From Bacteroidetes bacterium HGW-Bacteroidetes-2 (GTDB lineage Bacteria; Bacteroidota; Bacteroidia; Flavobacteriales; Flavobacteriaceae), in NCBI GenBank assembly GCA_002842575.1, contig PHDJ01000024.1, positions 1 to 38,001 of the forward strand: a stretch of 38,001 nucleotides of DNA, read 5' to 3'. The position numbers and the translations under genes were made by a program. The notes under the pieces are model-generated. The model saw nothing but the letters and a program-made list of their open reading frames with translations, made no database searches and was not told the origin of the DNA. Below are positions 17,315-24,872 of the stretch, one piece after another. Each line of letters starts with the position of its first letter. Within the stretch, counting starts at the first letter, position 1.

Positions 17315-17422
17315 ATGTCTTATTTAAAGAGTAGTTTTTCATCTCATTTTTTTAAAAAGACATTACAAATGTTTCAAAATTTTTATTTAAAGAAGCATTT
17401 GAAATTATTTCGCAAAAATTAA
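17315..17422 (+). CDS. Possible 35-residue basic small protein or leader peptide
   Basis: An ATG at 17315 opens a 35-codon frame that ends with TAA at 17420-17422, five bases before the next gene. It is preceded by TAAGGAGTAAGAA, an unusually good Shine-Dalgarno (AAGGAG with a 7-nt spacer) for this group, where such sites are rare. The peptide is basic and aromatic (about eight Lys/Arg, two His, seven Phe, two Tyr), with LKKHLKLFRKN at its C-terminus and no hydrophobic segment. It could be an authentic small protein, a translated leader controlling the downstream gene, or chance. I do not recognise a family. Confidence 0.4.
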   Translation: MSYLKSSFSSHFFKKTLQMFQNFYLKKHLKLFRKN

Positions 17423-17427
17423 AACGA

Positions 17428-18081
17428 ATGAAAAAAACATATTTAAGAGTACTATTAATCCCGTTTTCAATACTTGTTATTAGTTGGGGATTGTTGTCTA
17501 TTAATACTGTAGATTTTTCTCACTATTCTACAGAGGGACTTGAACTATACTTTGATGTTTCTGATGAAACAGAACTATTTGAAGAGGACAATACAGAAAT
17601 TATTTTTTATCCTTTTACTGGAAAATCCTATATGGGTTTCAGAGAAGCTCTTGGCTTCAAAGAATCTCGTGGCAACTATTTTGTAACTAACCAATTAGGT
17701 TATATGGGAAAATATCAATTTGGAAAATCAACACTACAGCAACTAGGTATTCACGATTCCTCTTTATTTTTAAATAGCCCACTTTTACAAGAATCTGCTT
17801 TTAAGGCATATACAGCTAGTAATAAATGGTATTTAAGAAATGAAATTAAACGGTATTCGGGAAAATATGTAAGAGGTGTTTTAGTAACAGAATCAGGTAT
17901 TCTTGCCGCAGCACATTTAGCTGGTCCCGGTAATATTAGAAAATTTTTACGTACTGGTGGTGAATACACTTTTGAAGATGCTAATGGTGCATCCATAAGG
18001 TATTATTTAAGAAAATTTTCAGGATATGATACTTCGCATATAGTGGGTGTGAAAAACGCAAAAGTGAAAAGAAGAGCTTAG
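17428..18081 (+). CDS. Exported lysozyme-like / peptidoglycan-associated protein
   Basis: A 217-residue protein with an N-terminal signal or anchor helix (about 6-25), an acidic linker (about 45-60) and a C-terminal globular part. The segment FKESRGNYFVTNQLGYMGKY followed by QFGKSTLQQLGI resembles the active-site region of lysozyme-like/transglycosylase folds: a Glu before Ser, then a G-YMGKYQFG strand as in phage and SLT-type enzymes. AAAHLAGPGNIRKFLRTGG is another match. The Glu of ESRG is the likely catalytic acid. Homologues in Flavobacteria are often labelled peptidoglycan-binding protein LysM, although I see no LysM repeat. Periplasmic or cell-wall action is inferred. It has its own promoter, and a terminator lies inside the convergent neighbour. 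Confidence 0.7.
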   Translation: MKKTYLRVLLIPFSILVISWGLLSINTVDFSHYSTEGLELYFDVSDETELFEEDNTEIIFYPFTGKSYMGFREALGFKESRGNYFVTNQLGYMGKYQFGKSTLQQLGIHDSSLFLNSPLLQESAFKAYTASNKWYLRNEIKRYSGKYVRGVLVTESGILAAAHLAGPGNIRKFLRTGGEYTFEDANGASIRYYLRKFSGYDTSHIVGVKNAKVKRRA

Positions 18082-18084
18082 GAT

Positions 18085-18804
18085 TTAATCCTTGTGAAAA
18101 ATAAATAAAGTCGGTCTTTTATGAAGGCTGACTTTATTTTTTTTCCATTCTTTTGCCGTTTTTGTGCTTATAAATTCTGATTTCAAGGTGATGTCGCAGG
18201 CAACACAAACCCTAGTTTCTGGGGAAAGTGTGGTGATTAAATCTTCCAGAAAGGCATCATTTCTATAAGGGGTTTCTATAAACAACTGCGATTGCTTGTT
18301 TTCATAAGAAAGTTTTTCTAAACGCTTTATTTCTTTTTTTCGCGCATCTTTATCAATAGGAAGGTAGCCGTTAAATGTAAAACTTTGTCCGTTCATCCCA
18401 CTGGCCATCATTGCCAGCAAAATAGAAGAAGGCCCAACTAAAGGAATAACTTGTATATTTTTATCGTGGGCAATTCGCACCACATCTGCCCCTGGGTCTG
18501 CAATTCCGGGACATCCGGCTTCTGAAAGAATGCCAATATCATTTCCTTCAAAACATGGCTCTAAAAAGGAGGGTAATTCTTCTGCTTCTGTGAATTTATT
18601 CAGTAAAAATAAATGAAGTCTGGGCTGTGACTTATGTGGACAGATACTTTTGATAAATCCTCTTGCCGATTTTTCGTTTTCAACAATAAAATAATGAATT
18701 TGTTCTACTATTTTTTTTACCGAAAGAGGCAAAACCTCTAAAGGATTTGTTTCTCCTAATGTTGTAGGAATTAAATATAGTTTTCCGGGGACCCTTTGTT
18801 TCAT
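18085..18804 (-). CDS. SAM-dependent methyltransferase, RsmI-like tetrapyrrole-methylase fold
   Basis: A 239-residue enzyme of the tetrapyrrole methylase fold. The opening GKLYLIPTTLGE, the loop GILSEAGCPGIADPGADVV (SAM-binding Gly/Asp loop), PLVGPSSILLAMMASGMNG and FIETPYRN match the RsmI group, which 2'-O-methylates C1402 of 16S rRNA. It is shorter than E. coli RsmI (about 286 residues) and lacks the C-terminal extension, as is usual for the Bacteroidetes subgroup, so rRNA specificity is uncertain. It is the last gene of the dnaA-phosphatase-dehydrogenase string: its ATG overlaps the preceding stop by one base (TAATG). Its stop is 3 bp from the stop of the convergent 17428 gene. Confidence 0.87.
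   Translation of the reverse strand: MKQRVPGKLYLIPTTLGETNPLEVLPLSVKKIVEQIHYFIVENEKSARGFIKSICPHKSQPRLHLFLLNKFTEAEELPSFLEPCFEGNDIGILSEAGCPGIADPGADVVRIAHDKNIQVIPLVGPSSILLAMMASGMNGQSFTFNGYLPIDKDARKKEIKRLEKLSYENKQSQLFIETPYRNDAFLEDLITTLSPETRVCVACDITLKSEFISTKTAKEWKKNKVSLHKRPTLFIFHKD
18103..18144 (+). terminator. Plus-strand terminator embedded in the convergent methyltransferase gene
   Basis: A 10-bp stem, AAATAAAGTC/GACTTTATTT (18103-18112 with 18130-18139), is followed by T's to 18144 on the plus strand. It serves the gene ending at 18081 and lies inside the last codons of the minus-strand methyltransferase gene. Confidence 0.75.
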
Positions 18805-20198
18805 TAATTTGTTACAATCAGTTTTTTGAATATTTTTTTTCCGGTTTTAGTAGTTAAAACCACTATGTACATACCTCTGGAAAAATGGGATACAGCTATG
18901 CTCGTGTTATTTTTGTTTGAAGTATTCTCTGTAGTTAATAAACTTCCTTTCAAATCATAAATTGCAACCTCTTCCATGTTTCTTTGCGGAAAATCAAGGG
19001 TAACTGACTCGCTCGCTGGATTAGGAAATAATGCAAAGCTATTTTCCAGTTGAGATTCATTTATGGAAAGAGGTGTATTCTCTTTTATTTTAAACACAGC
19101 ACCACCGTTTCCAAAGGAAGTTAGATAAAGTTTGTTATCAATATCTACCCCAAAACTAGTAATGGTGGCAACGCCAAAAATGCCATGAAAAACCAAATTT
19201 CCTGAAGCATTAACAGTACCTATTTGATTGCTACATAAGTCAGCAAAGAAATACAATCCCTGCATGGCTGGATATTCTGAGCCTCTATACACATACCCAC
19301 CGGTTATGGAACAACGGTTACTGGAATGGTTGTATTCAGCAATGGGAAACGTTAATTCCTCAATTGGAGGACAGCCTGCACCTTGATTTATGTTAGTAAA
19401 TAAATTACCCTCATAGCATCTCCATCCATAGTTCAAGCCGGCTGCGGTTGAAGGTTCTTTGTTTATTTCTTCTCTAGCACTTTGCCCCACATCTGCAATC
19501 CATAAATCACCAGTTTCATTGTCAAATGAGAATTTCCAAGGGTTTCTTAAGCCATAAGCCCATATTTCATCGCTACCGCTTATGCCAACAAAGGGATTGT
19601 CTGCGGGGATGTAAGGAGCAGGAAGGTCAACATCTAAACGTAAAAGAGCACCAAGTAAATTGTTTGCATTCTGACCATTATTTTCTGGATCATTACCACT
19701 ACCTCCATCGCCACTGGCAATATATAACATACCATCAGGACCAAAAGCGATATGTCCTCCATTGTGATTGTTAAAGGGTTGTGTGAAAGAAAGCATTTGT
19801 AACTCTGATGTGTTGTTGGCAATATTAGGATTACCACTAACAGTAAACCTGGATATTTGGGTGTTGCCACTGGTATTTGTATAATTCACGTAGAAAAATC
19901 CGTTAGATGAATAATCAGGATGAAATGCAAGACCAAGCAATCCTCTTTCATTAGCATTTGTACTAATTATGGATGAAATGTTTAAAAAAGGAGTGGGGTT
20001 TATAATTCCGGTTGAAGGGTCTAAAATTTTTATTTGACCACCTCGTTCTACAACAAACAATCTATCATCGCCTGCATGTTGAATTTCAAGTGGCGAATTA
20101 AAACCGTTGGCAACTAATTCAAGCTCTAAATCAAGTACTTGAGCAAAGGAAATTTGCACAAAAAATAAGAATACTAATAATAATTTTAGGGTTTTCAT
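18804..20198 (-). CDS. Secreted PQQ-dependent sugar dehydrogenase-like beta-propeller with T9SS sorting domain
   Basis: A 464-residue exported protein. Signal peptide about 1-19 (ending SFAQ), then a soluble glucose dehydrogenase/HHIP-type six-bladed propeller (about 25-375). Family motifs: ERGLLGLAFHPDY, NNHNGGHIAFGPDGMLYIAS followed by GDGG, EIWAYGLRNPWKFSFD, DVGQSAREEIN, and LNYGWRCYEG. The GHIAFGPDG His corresponds to the conserved general base region. A type A T9SS C-terminal domain follows (about 385-464: FALFPNPASESVTLDF to KIFKKLIVTN), indicating export across the outer membrane and surface attachment or release. It probably oxidises a sugar or related alcohol; the substrate and PQQ dependence are inferred from the family. 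It follows the phosphatase gene by 52 bp. Confidence 0.9.
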   Translation of the reverse strand: MKTLKLLLVFLFFVQISFAQVLDLELELVANGFNSPLEIQHAGDDRLFVVERGGQIKILDPSTGIINPTPFLNISSIISTNANERGLLGLAFHPDYSSNGFFYVNYTNTSGNTQISRFTVSGNPNIANNTSELQMLSFTQPFNNHNGGHIAFGPDGMLYIASGDGGSGNDPENNGQNANNLLGALLRLDVDLPAPYIPADNPFVGISGSDEIWAYGLRNPWKFSFDNETGDLWIADVGQSAREEINKEPSTAAGLNYGWRCYEGNLFTNINQGAGCPPIEELTFPIAEYNHSSNRCSITGGYVYRGSEYPAMQGLYFFADLCSNQIGTVNASGNLVFHGIFGVATITSFGVDIDNKLYLTSFGNGGAVFKIKENTPLSINESQLENSFALFPNPASESVTLDFPQRNMEEVAIYDLKGSLLTTENTSNKNNTSIAVSHFSRGMYIVVLTTKTGKKIFKKLIVTN

Positions 20199-20250
20199 AG
20201 CAAAAGGATTAATTTTAGGCTACTAAGGTAATTAAAATTCTTCTTTATTT

Positions 20251-20721
20251 TTATTGGAATAACTGGTTGGATAGTTTTTTAGAAATAACAGTACAAGCCT
20301 CATCTAATAGTTTGAAAACTTGATCAAAACCATCTGCACTTCCATAATAAGGATCAGGAACGTCAACATTTTCATTTTCAAAAAGTGCATTTAAAATTAA
20401 TGTTACTTTTTCCCTTTCTTCTTTGTTTTCGGTTAGTAAAAGGACCTCTTTTAAATTGGAATTATCCATTACAAAAATGTGGTCAAAATCTTTAAAATCA
20501 GATGCTCTGAATTGTCGGCCACGTTGCCCACTAATATCCAATCCATTTTTTTTTGCAATAGCAACACTTCGAGGATCTGGGGCATGATTTACATGCCAGT
20601 CGCCAGTGCCTGCTGAATCTACAAAAAAATAGTTTGGGTCCAGTTTTGATTTTAAAATCGCTTCTGCTAATGGAGATCTACAGATATTGCCAAGACAAAC
20701 CATTAAAATTTTTGTCTTCAT
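20251..20721 (-). CDS. Low-molecular-weight protein tyrosine phosphatase
   Basis: A 156-residue cytoplasmic phosphatase. The N-terminal P-loop CLGNICRS carries the nucleophile Cys9 and Arg15 (CX5R), and the general acid Asp is in VPDPYYG in the last third. The length is standard for the family. It starts 12 bp after the dnaA stop, so the two are almost surely co-transcribed. In other bacteria such enzymes act on tyrosine kinases controlling polysaccharide export. No cognate kinase is in the window, and an arsenate-reductase-like role cannot be excluded by fold alone. Confidence 0.93.
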   Translation of the reverse strand: MKTKILMVCLGNICRSPLAEAILKSKLDPNYFFVDSAGTGDWHVNHAPDPRSVAIAKKNGLDISGQRGRQFRASDFKDFDHIFVMDNSNLKEVLLLTENKEEREKVTLILNALFENENVDVPDPYYGSADGFDQVFKLLDEACTVISKKLSNQLFQ

Positions 20722-20733
20722 GGAAATGAAATT

Positions 20734-22161
20734 TTAAAGGGTCAATTTTTTGGTAAGGTCTTCTACGTATTTTCGAAATTGCTTATCTGTCAAAGATAAA
20801 TTATCAACTGTTTTGCATGCGTGAAGTACGGTGGCGTGATCGCGTCTTCCAATTTGTGAACCGATACTTGCCAAAGATGCTTTAGTGAATTTTTTAGCAA
20901 AAAACATAGCCAATTGTCTTGCTTGTACAATATGCCGTTTTCTGGTTTTAGATTGTAAAGTATCTACATCCATTTGAAAATAATCAGATACTACTTTTTG
21001 AATGTAATCTATAGAAACTTCTCTTTTGGTATGTTTAACGTAGTTATCAACAATTTTTCTTGCCAAGTCTATGGTGATTTCCTTTCTGTTGAAAGAGGAA
21101 TGGGCTATTAAAGAGATAATGGCTCCTTCTAATTCTCTAATATTGGTTTTGATATTGTTTGCTAAAAACTCTACAATATCTTCGTGCATTTCTACACCGT
21201 CACGATACAATTTGTTTTTTATAATTGAAACGCGGGTTTCAAAATCAGGATGTTGTAATTCTGCTGAAAGACCCCATTTGAATCTGGATAATAAACGTTG
21301 TTCAATGTCAATCATATCCACCGGTGCTTTGTCACTCGTTAGAATAACCTGCTTTCCGTTTTGGTGTAAGTGGTTAAAAATGTGAAAGAAAACATCTTGA
21401 GTTCCGGATTTCCCGGAAAGAAACTGAATATCATCTACAATTAAAATATCTATAATTTGGTAGAAATGTATAAAATCATTTCGATTGTTTTTTTTTACCG
21501 ACTCGATATATTGTTGGGTAAATTTTTCGGCTGAAATATAAAGTACGGTTTTTTCAGGATATTTGTCTTTTATTTCGACGCCAATAGCGTGAGCTAAGTG
21601 CGTTTTGCCTAAGCCTACACCACCAAAAACCAATAGCGGATTAAAGGAAGTGCCGCCTGGTTTATTAGCAACGGCTAAACCTGCAGATCGTGCAAGACGG
21701 TTTGAATCGCCTTCTAAAAAGTTGTCAAAATTATAATTAGGGTTAAGTTGCGATTCAATTTTAACATTCCTAATACCCGGAATAACAAAAGGGTTTCTTA
21801 ACTCAGGATTTTTATTTTTTAAAGGAACATCTACCTCTTGATATTTTGCCTGTGCTCTATTGGAGCTAGGAATTTTTTCGGTAAAGGGTAGTTTATTTCC
21901 GTAGGTGTTTTCCATTTTAATAACGTAAACCAATTTTGCATGTTCTCCTAATTCTTTTGTGAGAGATACTTTTAAAAGTTTTACATAATGTTCCTCTAGC
22001 CATTCGTAAAAAAATTTGCTAGGAACTTGAATGCTTAAAGCGTTATCAGTTAGTTTAACGGCTTGTATGGGCTCAAACCAAGTTTTAAATGCTTGTGGGG
22101 AAATGTTGTCTGCTATAAAAGTCAGGCAGTTTGTCCAAACTGATTGCGCAGTTTTGCTCAT
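20734..22161 (-). CDS. dnaA: Chromosomal replication initiator protein DnaA
   Basis: DnaA binds DnaA boxes at oriC and melts the origin in its ATP form. 475 residues with all four domains: domain I (about 1-85, SVWTNCLTFI.. to LVYVIK), a linker domain II (about 86-145), the AAA+ domain with Walker A GGVGLGKTH (180-188) and Walker B ILIVDDIQFL, and helix-turn-helix domain IV ending with the signature RRDHATVLHACKTV. It starts at an ATG at 22161 after a leader carrying a hairpin followed by a T-run (22198-22225). No clear DnaA-box cluster lies beside the gene, consistent with Bacteroidetes origins often being elsewhere. Confidence 0.98.
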   Translation of the reverse strand: MSKTAQSVWTNCLTFIADNISPQAFKTWFEPIQAVKLTDNALSIQVPSKFFYEWLEEHYVKLLKVSLTKELGEHAKLVYVIKMENTYGNKLPFTEKIPSSNRAQAKYQEVDVPLKNKNPELRNPFVIPGIRNVKIESQLNPNYNFDNFLEGDSNRLARSAGLAVANKPGGTSFNPLLVFGGVGLGKTHLAHAIGVEIKDKYPEKTVLYISAEKFTQQYIESVKKNNRNDFIHFYQIIDILIVDDIQFLSGKSGTQDVFFHIFNHLHQNGKQVILTSDKAPVDMIDIEQRLLSRFKWGLSAELQHPDFETRVSIIKNKLYRDGVEMHEDIVEFLANNIKTNIRELEGAIISLIAHSSFNRKEITIDLARKIVDNYVKHTKREVSIDYIQKVVSDYFQMDVDTLQSKTRKRHIVQARQLAMFFAKKFTKASLASIGSQIGRRDHATVLHACKTVDNLSLTDKQFRKYVEDLTKKLTL

Positions 22162-22197
22162 ACCAAAAGGTGTAATTTATTTAATTAGTTAGTTTTG

Positions 22198-22225
22198 AAA
22201 AAAAAAGAGAAAATGATTTTCTCTT
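22198..22225 (-). terminator. Terminator-like hairpin upstream of dnaA
   Basis: On the minus strand a 9-bp perfect stem (22217-22225 with 22205-22213, AAGAGAAAA/TTTTCTCTT) with a 3-nt loop is followed directly by seven more T's. It ends about 36 nt before the dnaA ATG. No gene on that strand needs terminating here, so it may be an attenuator, if the dnaA promoter lies upstream of it, or it may block antisense transcription. Confidence 0.5.
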
Positions 22226-22363
22226 GGATTTTAGTATTGCAAATATGTGAACAAATTATTGAAAAAAAAAACGGTTAGGGTATTGAATATTCAATTTTTT
22301 TTTCTCATACTGCAAGAGTTTAAATTTACAAAAAAAAAGTACCCTTTCAAAATAAAAATACAA

Positions 22364-22771
22364 ATGAAAACAGATTTTTTACAATTGCGTGTTAGGTATG
22401 GGGAAACCGATCAAATGGGTGTGGTTTACTATGGTAATTATGCACAATATTTTGAGATGGGACGCACCGAATGGCTAAGAAAATTAGGGCTTTCCTATAA
22501 ATGGATGGAGGATAACGGCATTATACTTCCTGTAATAGATTTTAACGTAAAGTTTAAACAATCTGCTCACTACGATGACGTGCTTACCGTAAAAACAGAA
22601 ATTAAGAAAATTCCTACAATAAGAATTCACTTTTTTTATGAGATTTTCAACCAAAAAAAGGAATTAATTACCACTGCCGAAACAACTTTAGTTTTTGTAA
22701 ATAAAGAAACAAAAAAACCAATGATGGCTCCAGATTATTTGTTAGAAAAATTTAAGAATATTGAATTTTAA
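22364..22771 (+). CDS. Acyl-CoA thioesterase, hotdog fold (4HBT/YbgC type)
   Basis: A 135-residue hotdog-fold thioesterase that hydrolyses acyl-CoA thioesters. The motif RVRYGETDQMGVVYYGNYAQ carries the catalytic Asp of the 4-hydroxybenzoyl-CoA thioesterase/YbgC group (Y-x-D-x(2)-G-V-V-Y/H-y-g-n-Y), followed by FEMGRTEWLRKLG. The frame is open upstream to a GTG at 22247, but the extension is low-complexity and not conserved; the ATG at 22364 gives the family N-terminus and length. A single plus-strand gene between two minus-strand clusters, convergent with the YigZ gene. The natural substrate is unknown. Confidence 0.9.
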   Translation: MKTDFLQLRVRYGETDQMGVVYYGNYAQYFEMGRTEWLRKLGLSYKWMEDNGIILPVIDFNVKFKQSAHYDDVLTVKTEIKKIPTIRIHFFYEIFNQKKELITTAETTLVFVNKETKKPMMAPDYLLEKFKNIEF

Positions 22772-22792
22772 TTTTTGTTTTTTAATTTTGCT

Positions 22793-23404
22793 TTAATAAA
22801 TGGATTGGATAGAAACTTCATATATCGATTCAAAAATAGATTGAATTTCTTCTGCATTGTTTTTTCTTACAGATATTAAAATGCTACAATCTAACGCCAT
22901 TTTTTGCTCAAGGATGTGTAATTGTTTTTCTTTTATAACCCGCATCACCTTATTCATGTTTTTATAATCAAAAGTAATTTGAAAAGTATCATCGATGGTT
23001 TTGGTGATAATTTCTGATGCTTCTAATGTTTCTTTTGCCGAAGTTTTGTATGCAATGATTAATCCACCAACCCCTAATTTTGTACCGCCAAAATATCGCA
23101 CCACAACAACCAATACATTGGTAATTTCAAAAGACTGAATTTGTCCATAAATAGGCATTCCAGCGCTGTTTGAAGGTTCACCATCATCATTTGCGCGATA
23201 GTGTATGGTTTCTGTGCCCAATTGGTATGCATAACAAAAATGCCGCGCCGTTTTATGTTTATGTTTTAGGGTTTCTAAACATTTTATAACGTCTTCTTCT
23301 TTTTCAATAGGGAAGGCATACCCAAAAAACTTGCTGCTTTTTTCTTTTAAAAGTGTTTCTTCACTAGGCTTTGCAATCGTTTTATAAGAATCTGATGGTT
23401 CCAA
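22793..23404 (-). CDS. IMPACT/YigZ family protein (UPF0029)
   Basis: A 203-residue protein with an N-terminal IMPACT domain (SSKFFGYAFPI, ARHFCYAY, DDGEPSNSAGMPIYGQI, VVVVRYFGGTKLGVGGLIIA) and a C-terminal DUF1949-like ferredoxin-like domain. YigZ/IMPACT proteins are linked to translation control, but their bacterial activity is unknown. I chose a TTG start at 23402-23404 (giving MEPSDSYKTIAKPSEE) because no ATG exists in the conserved N-terminal region; the frame runs further upstream only into the end of the EamA gene. With this start the gene begins 11 bp after the EamA stop. It is the last gene of the ribD cluster. Confidence 0.88.
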   Translation of the reverse strand: MEPSDSYKTIAKPSEETLLKEKSSKFFGYAFPIEKEEDVIKCLETLKHKHKTARHFCYAYQLGTETIHYRANDDGEPSNSAGMPIYGQIQSFEITNVLVVVVRYFGGTKLGVGGLIIAYKTSAKETLEASEIITKTIDDTFQITFDYKNMNKVMRVIKEKQLHILEQKMALDCSILISVRKNNAEEIQSIFESIYEVSIQSIY

Positions 23405-23415
23405 AATATTTTTGT

Positions 23416-24267
23416 TTATCTGTAAACTACTAAAAAAATACTGATAATCGCTAATAAAACACCTATCCAATTTTTAGTTAAAAGTCGTTCTTTAAAGAAA
23501 AACAACCCTAAAAGGGTTGAGAGCATTACCACGCCCACATTGTTTATGGTAAAAACCGAGGAGCTTTCTAATCCTTCCGTTGCTAGGGCTTTCATAAGAG
23601 TGACAATGGAAAAATAGTTAGGTATTCCTAAACAAATTCCGGCAAGAATACTTTTCCAACCTATTTTAAGGTCTTGTTTAAGAATGGCATATAATAACCC
23701 ACTTAGCCCTGCAAATAAAAAGGTTATAGCAGAGAAGATTGCTAAATTTTCATCTTTTATATGTGTATTCTGCTGATATTTTAAAGAGGTATCTATAATG
23801 CCGGAACCTAAGAATAGAAGTATAGGGAAAATTAAATTTCTTATTTTAACGCCATCTTTACTTTTAATAGAAGCGAGATAAACCGCGATTAAAGCCAAAA
23901 GAATCCCAATTATTTTAAGAAATCCGGCACTTTCGTTATACATAAAAAACCCGAAAATTACTGGAATTACCACAGACATTTTTGTGGCAACAGAGGCAAC
24001 TGAAAGTCCACTTCTTTGCACCGTTATTGCCATTATATTAAAGATGAAAACAAAAAGAATTCCAAGACCAAGAGCCCCAAAGAACCAGGGTGTTTGGCGA
24101 ATTTCGTGCACACTTAAAGAGGTGTTTGAAAAAAGCAGTCCACAGCCAAAAGCCACAAAATAATTTATAACAATGGCATGAAGAGTATGTATCTTAAATC
24201 GTTTAAAAAGCTGGAAAACTACATAAAGAAAAGTAGAAACAACAATACTAAGTGCTAGATAAATCAT
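23416..24267 (-). CDS. EamA/DMT-family membrane transporter
   Basis: A 283-residue integral membrane protein with about ten hydrophobic segments arranged as two five-helix EamA repeats (roughly 1-135 and 145-283). The second repeat ends with TINNVGVVMLSTLLGLFFFK then ERLLTKNWIGVLLAI, the typical last-helix pair of drug/metabolite transporters. It sits in the inner membrane. The substrate cannot be predicted. Its ATG overlaps the HAD stop by four bases (ATGA), so it is translationally coupled in the ribD-HAD-EamA-yigZ operon. A riboflavin-related substrate is possible from context but unsupported. Confidence 0.88.
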   Translation of the reverse strand: MIYLALSIVVSTFLYVVFQLFKRFKIHTLHAIVINYFVAFGCGLLFSNTSLSVHEIRQTPWFFGALGLGILFVFIFNIMAITVQRSGLSVASVATKMSVVIPVIFGFFMYNESAGFLKIIGILLALIAVYLASIKSKDGVKIRNLIFPILLFLGSGIIDTSLKYQQNTHIKDENLAIFSAITFLFAGLSGLLYAILKQDLKIGWKSILAGICLGIPNYFSIVTLMKALATEGLESSSVFTINNVGVVMLSTLLGLFFFKERLLTKNWIGVLLAIISIFLVVYR

Positions 24268-24872
24268 ACCTGTAGTTCTTTTCGTTTAAATAAATCTGTG
24301 ATGTCTTCTTTTTTGGGCTTTAGGTTCCATACTTGAAAGCCTAATTTTTTGGCAGCATCGGTATTTTCCTTGGTGTCATCTATAAATAAAACTTCTTCCG
24401 GTTTCAGGTGGTGTTGGTCTAAAACAAATTGGTAAATTTTTGTTTCAGGTTTTCGTAATTCGATTTCGTGAGACAAATAAAACGCATTAAAACAGGATTT
24501 AAAAGCATCAAATTGTTCAATATTTTTTTTTACCCAATCAATATGTATTTCATTAGTGTTACTTAATAGGATTAATAGAAACGAATTTTCTTGAGAAAGT
24601 TTTTGTAAAAATTTCAATCGCCGAGGTGGGAAATCTAATAAAATGGCATTCCAAGCTTGGAGTAATGATTTTTTTGAAACTAAAGGAAATGCATTTTGAT
24701 AGTTTTCTATAAAGGTTTCTGTAGTTAATGCTCCTTTTTCATAAGCTTGGTTCCATTGTAGCATTTCTGAAGTAAATTCCTTTACTCCTAATTTTTGTAA
24801 TTCCCGAAATGTTGCAGGTTTATCGAGGTTTAAAAACACATCGCCAAAATCAAATAAAAGCGTTTTAATCAT
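24264..24872 (-). CDS. HAD-superfamily phosphatase (YihX-like)
   Basis: A 202-residue HAD hydrolase. Motif I is LLFDFGDVFLNLD, with the Asp nucleophile at residue 8 and Gly in place of the usual second Asp, as in YihX-type sugar phosphatases; motif II is LLSNTNEIH, the motif III Lys is in RKPETKIYQ, and motif IV is LFIDDTKEN. The alpha-helical cap lies at about residues 20-85. Cytoplasmic. It sits between ribD (8-bp overlap) and EamA (4-bp overlap). The dephosphorylation step between RibD and RibE/H in riboflavin synthesis needs a HAD phosphatase, so this gene is a reasonable candidate for it, though the sequence alone does not show the substrate. Confidence 0.88.
   Translation of the reverse strand: MIKTLLFDFGDVFLNLDKPATFRELQKLGVKEFTSEMLQWNQAYEKGALTTETFIENYQNAFPLVSKKSLLQAWNAILLDFPPRRLKFLQKLSQENSFLLILLSNTNEIHIDWVKKNIEQFDAFKSCFNAFYLSHEIELRKPETKIYQFVLDQHHLKPEEVLFIDDTKENTDAAKKLGFQVWNLKPKKEDITDLFKRKELQV

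Noticed and set aside
22247-22363. Upstream extension of the thioesterase from a GTG at 22247
   Set aside because: The extra 39 residues are Lys/Phe-rich low-complexity sequence from poly-A/T runs; the hotdog domain starts at the ATG at 22364 with the normal length.
22162-22363. Replication origin directly beside dnaA
   Set aside because: Only one weak DnaA-box-like sequence (near 22246) is present, with no cluster.
23405-23470. YigZ start at 23470 inside the EamA gene
   Set aside because: The extra residues are encoded by the end of EamA and are not family-like; the TTG at 23404 gives the expected N-terminus.
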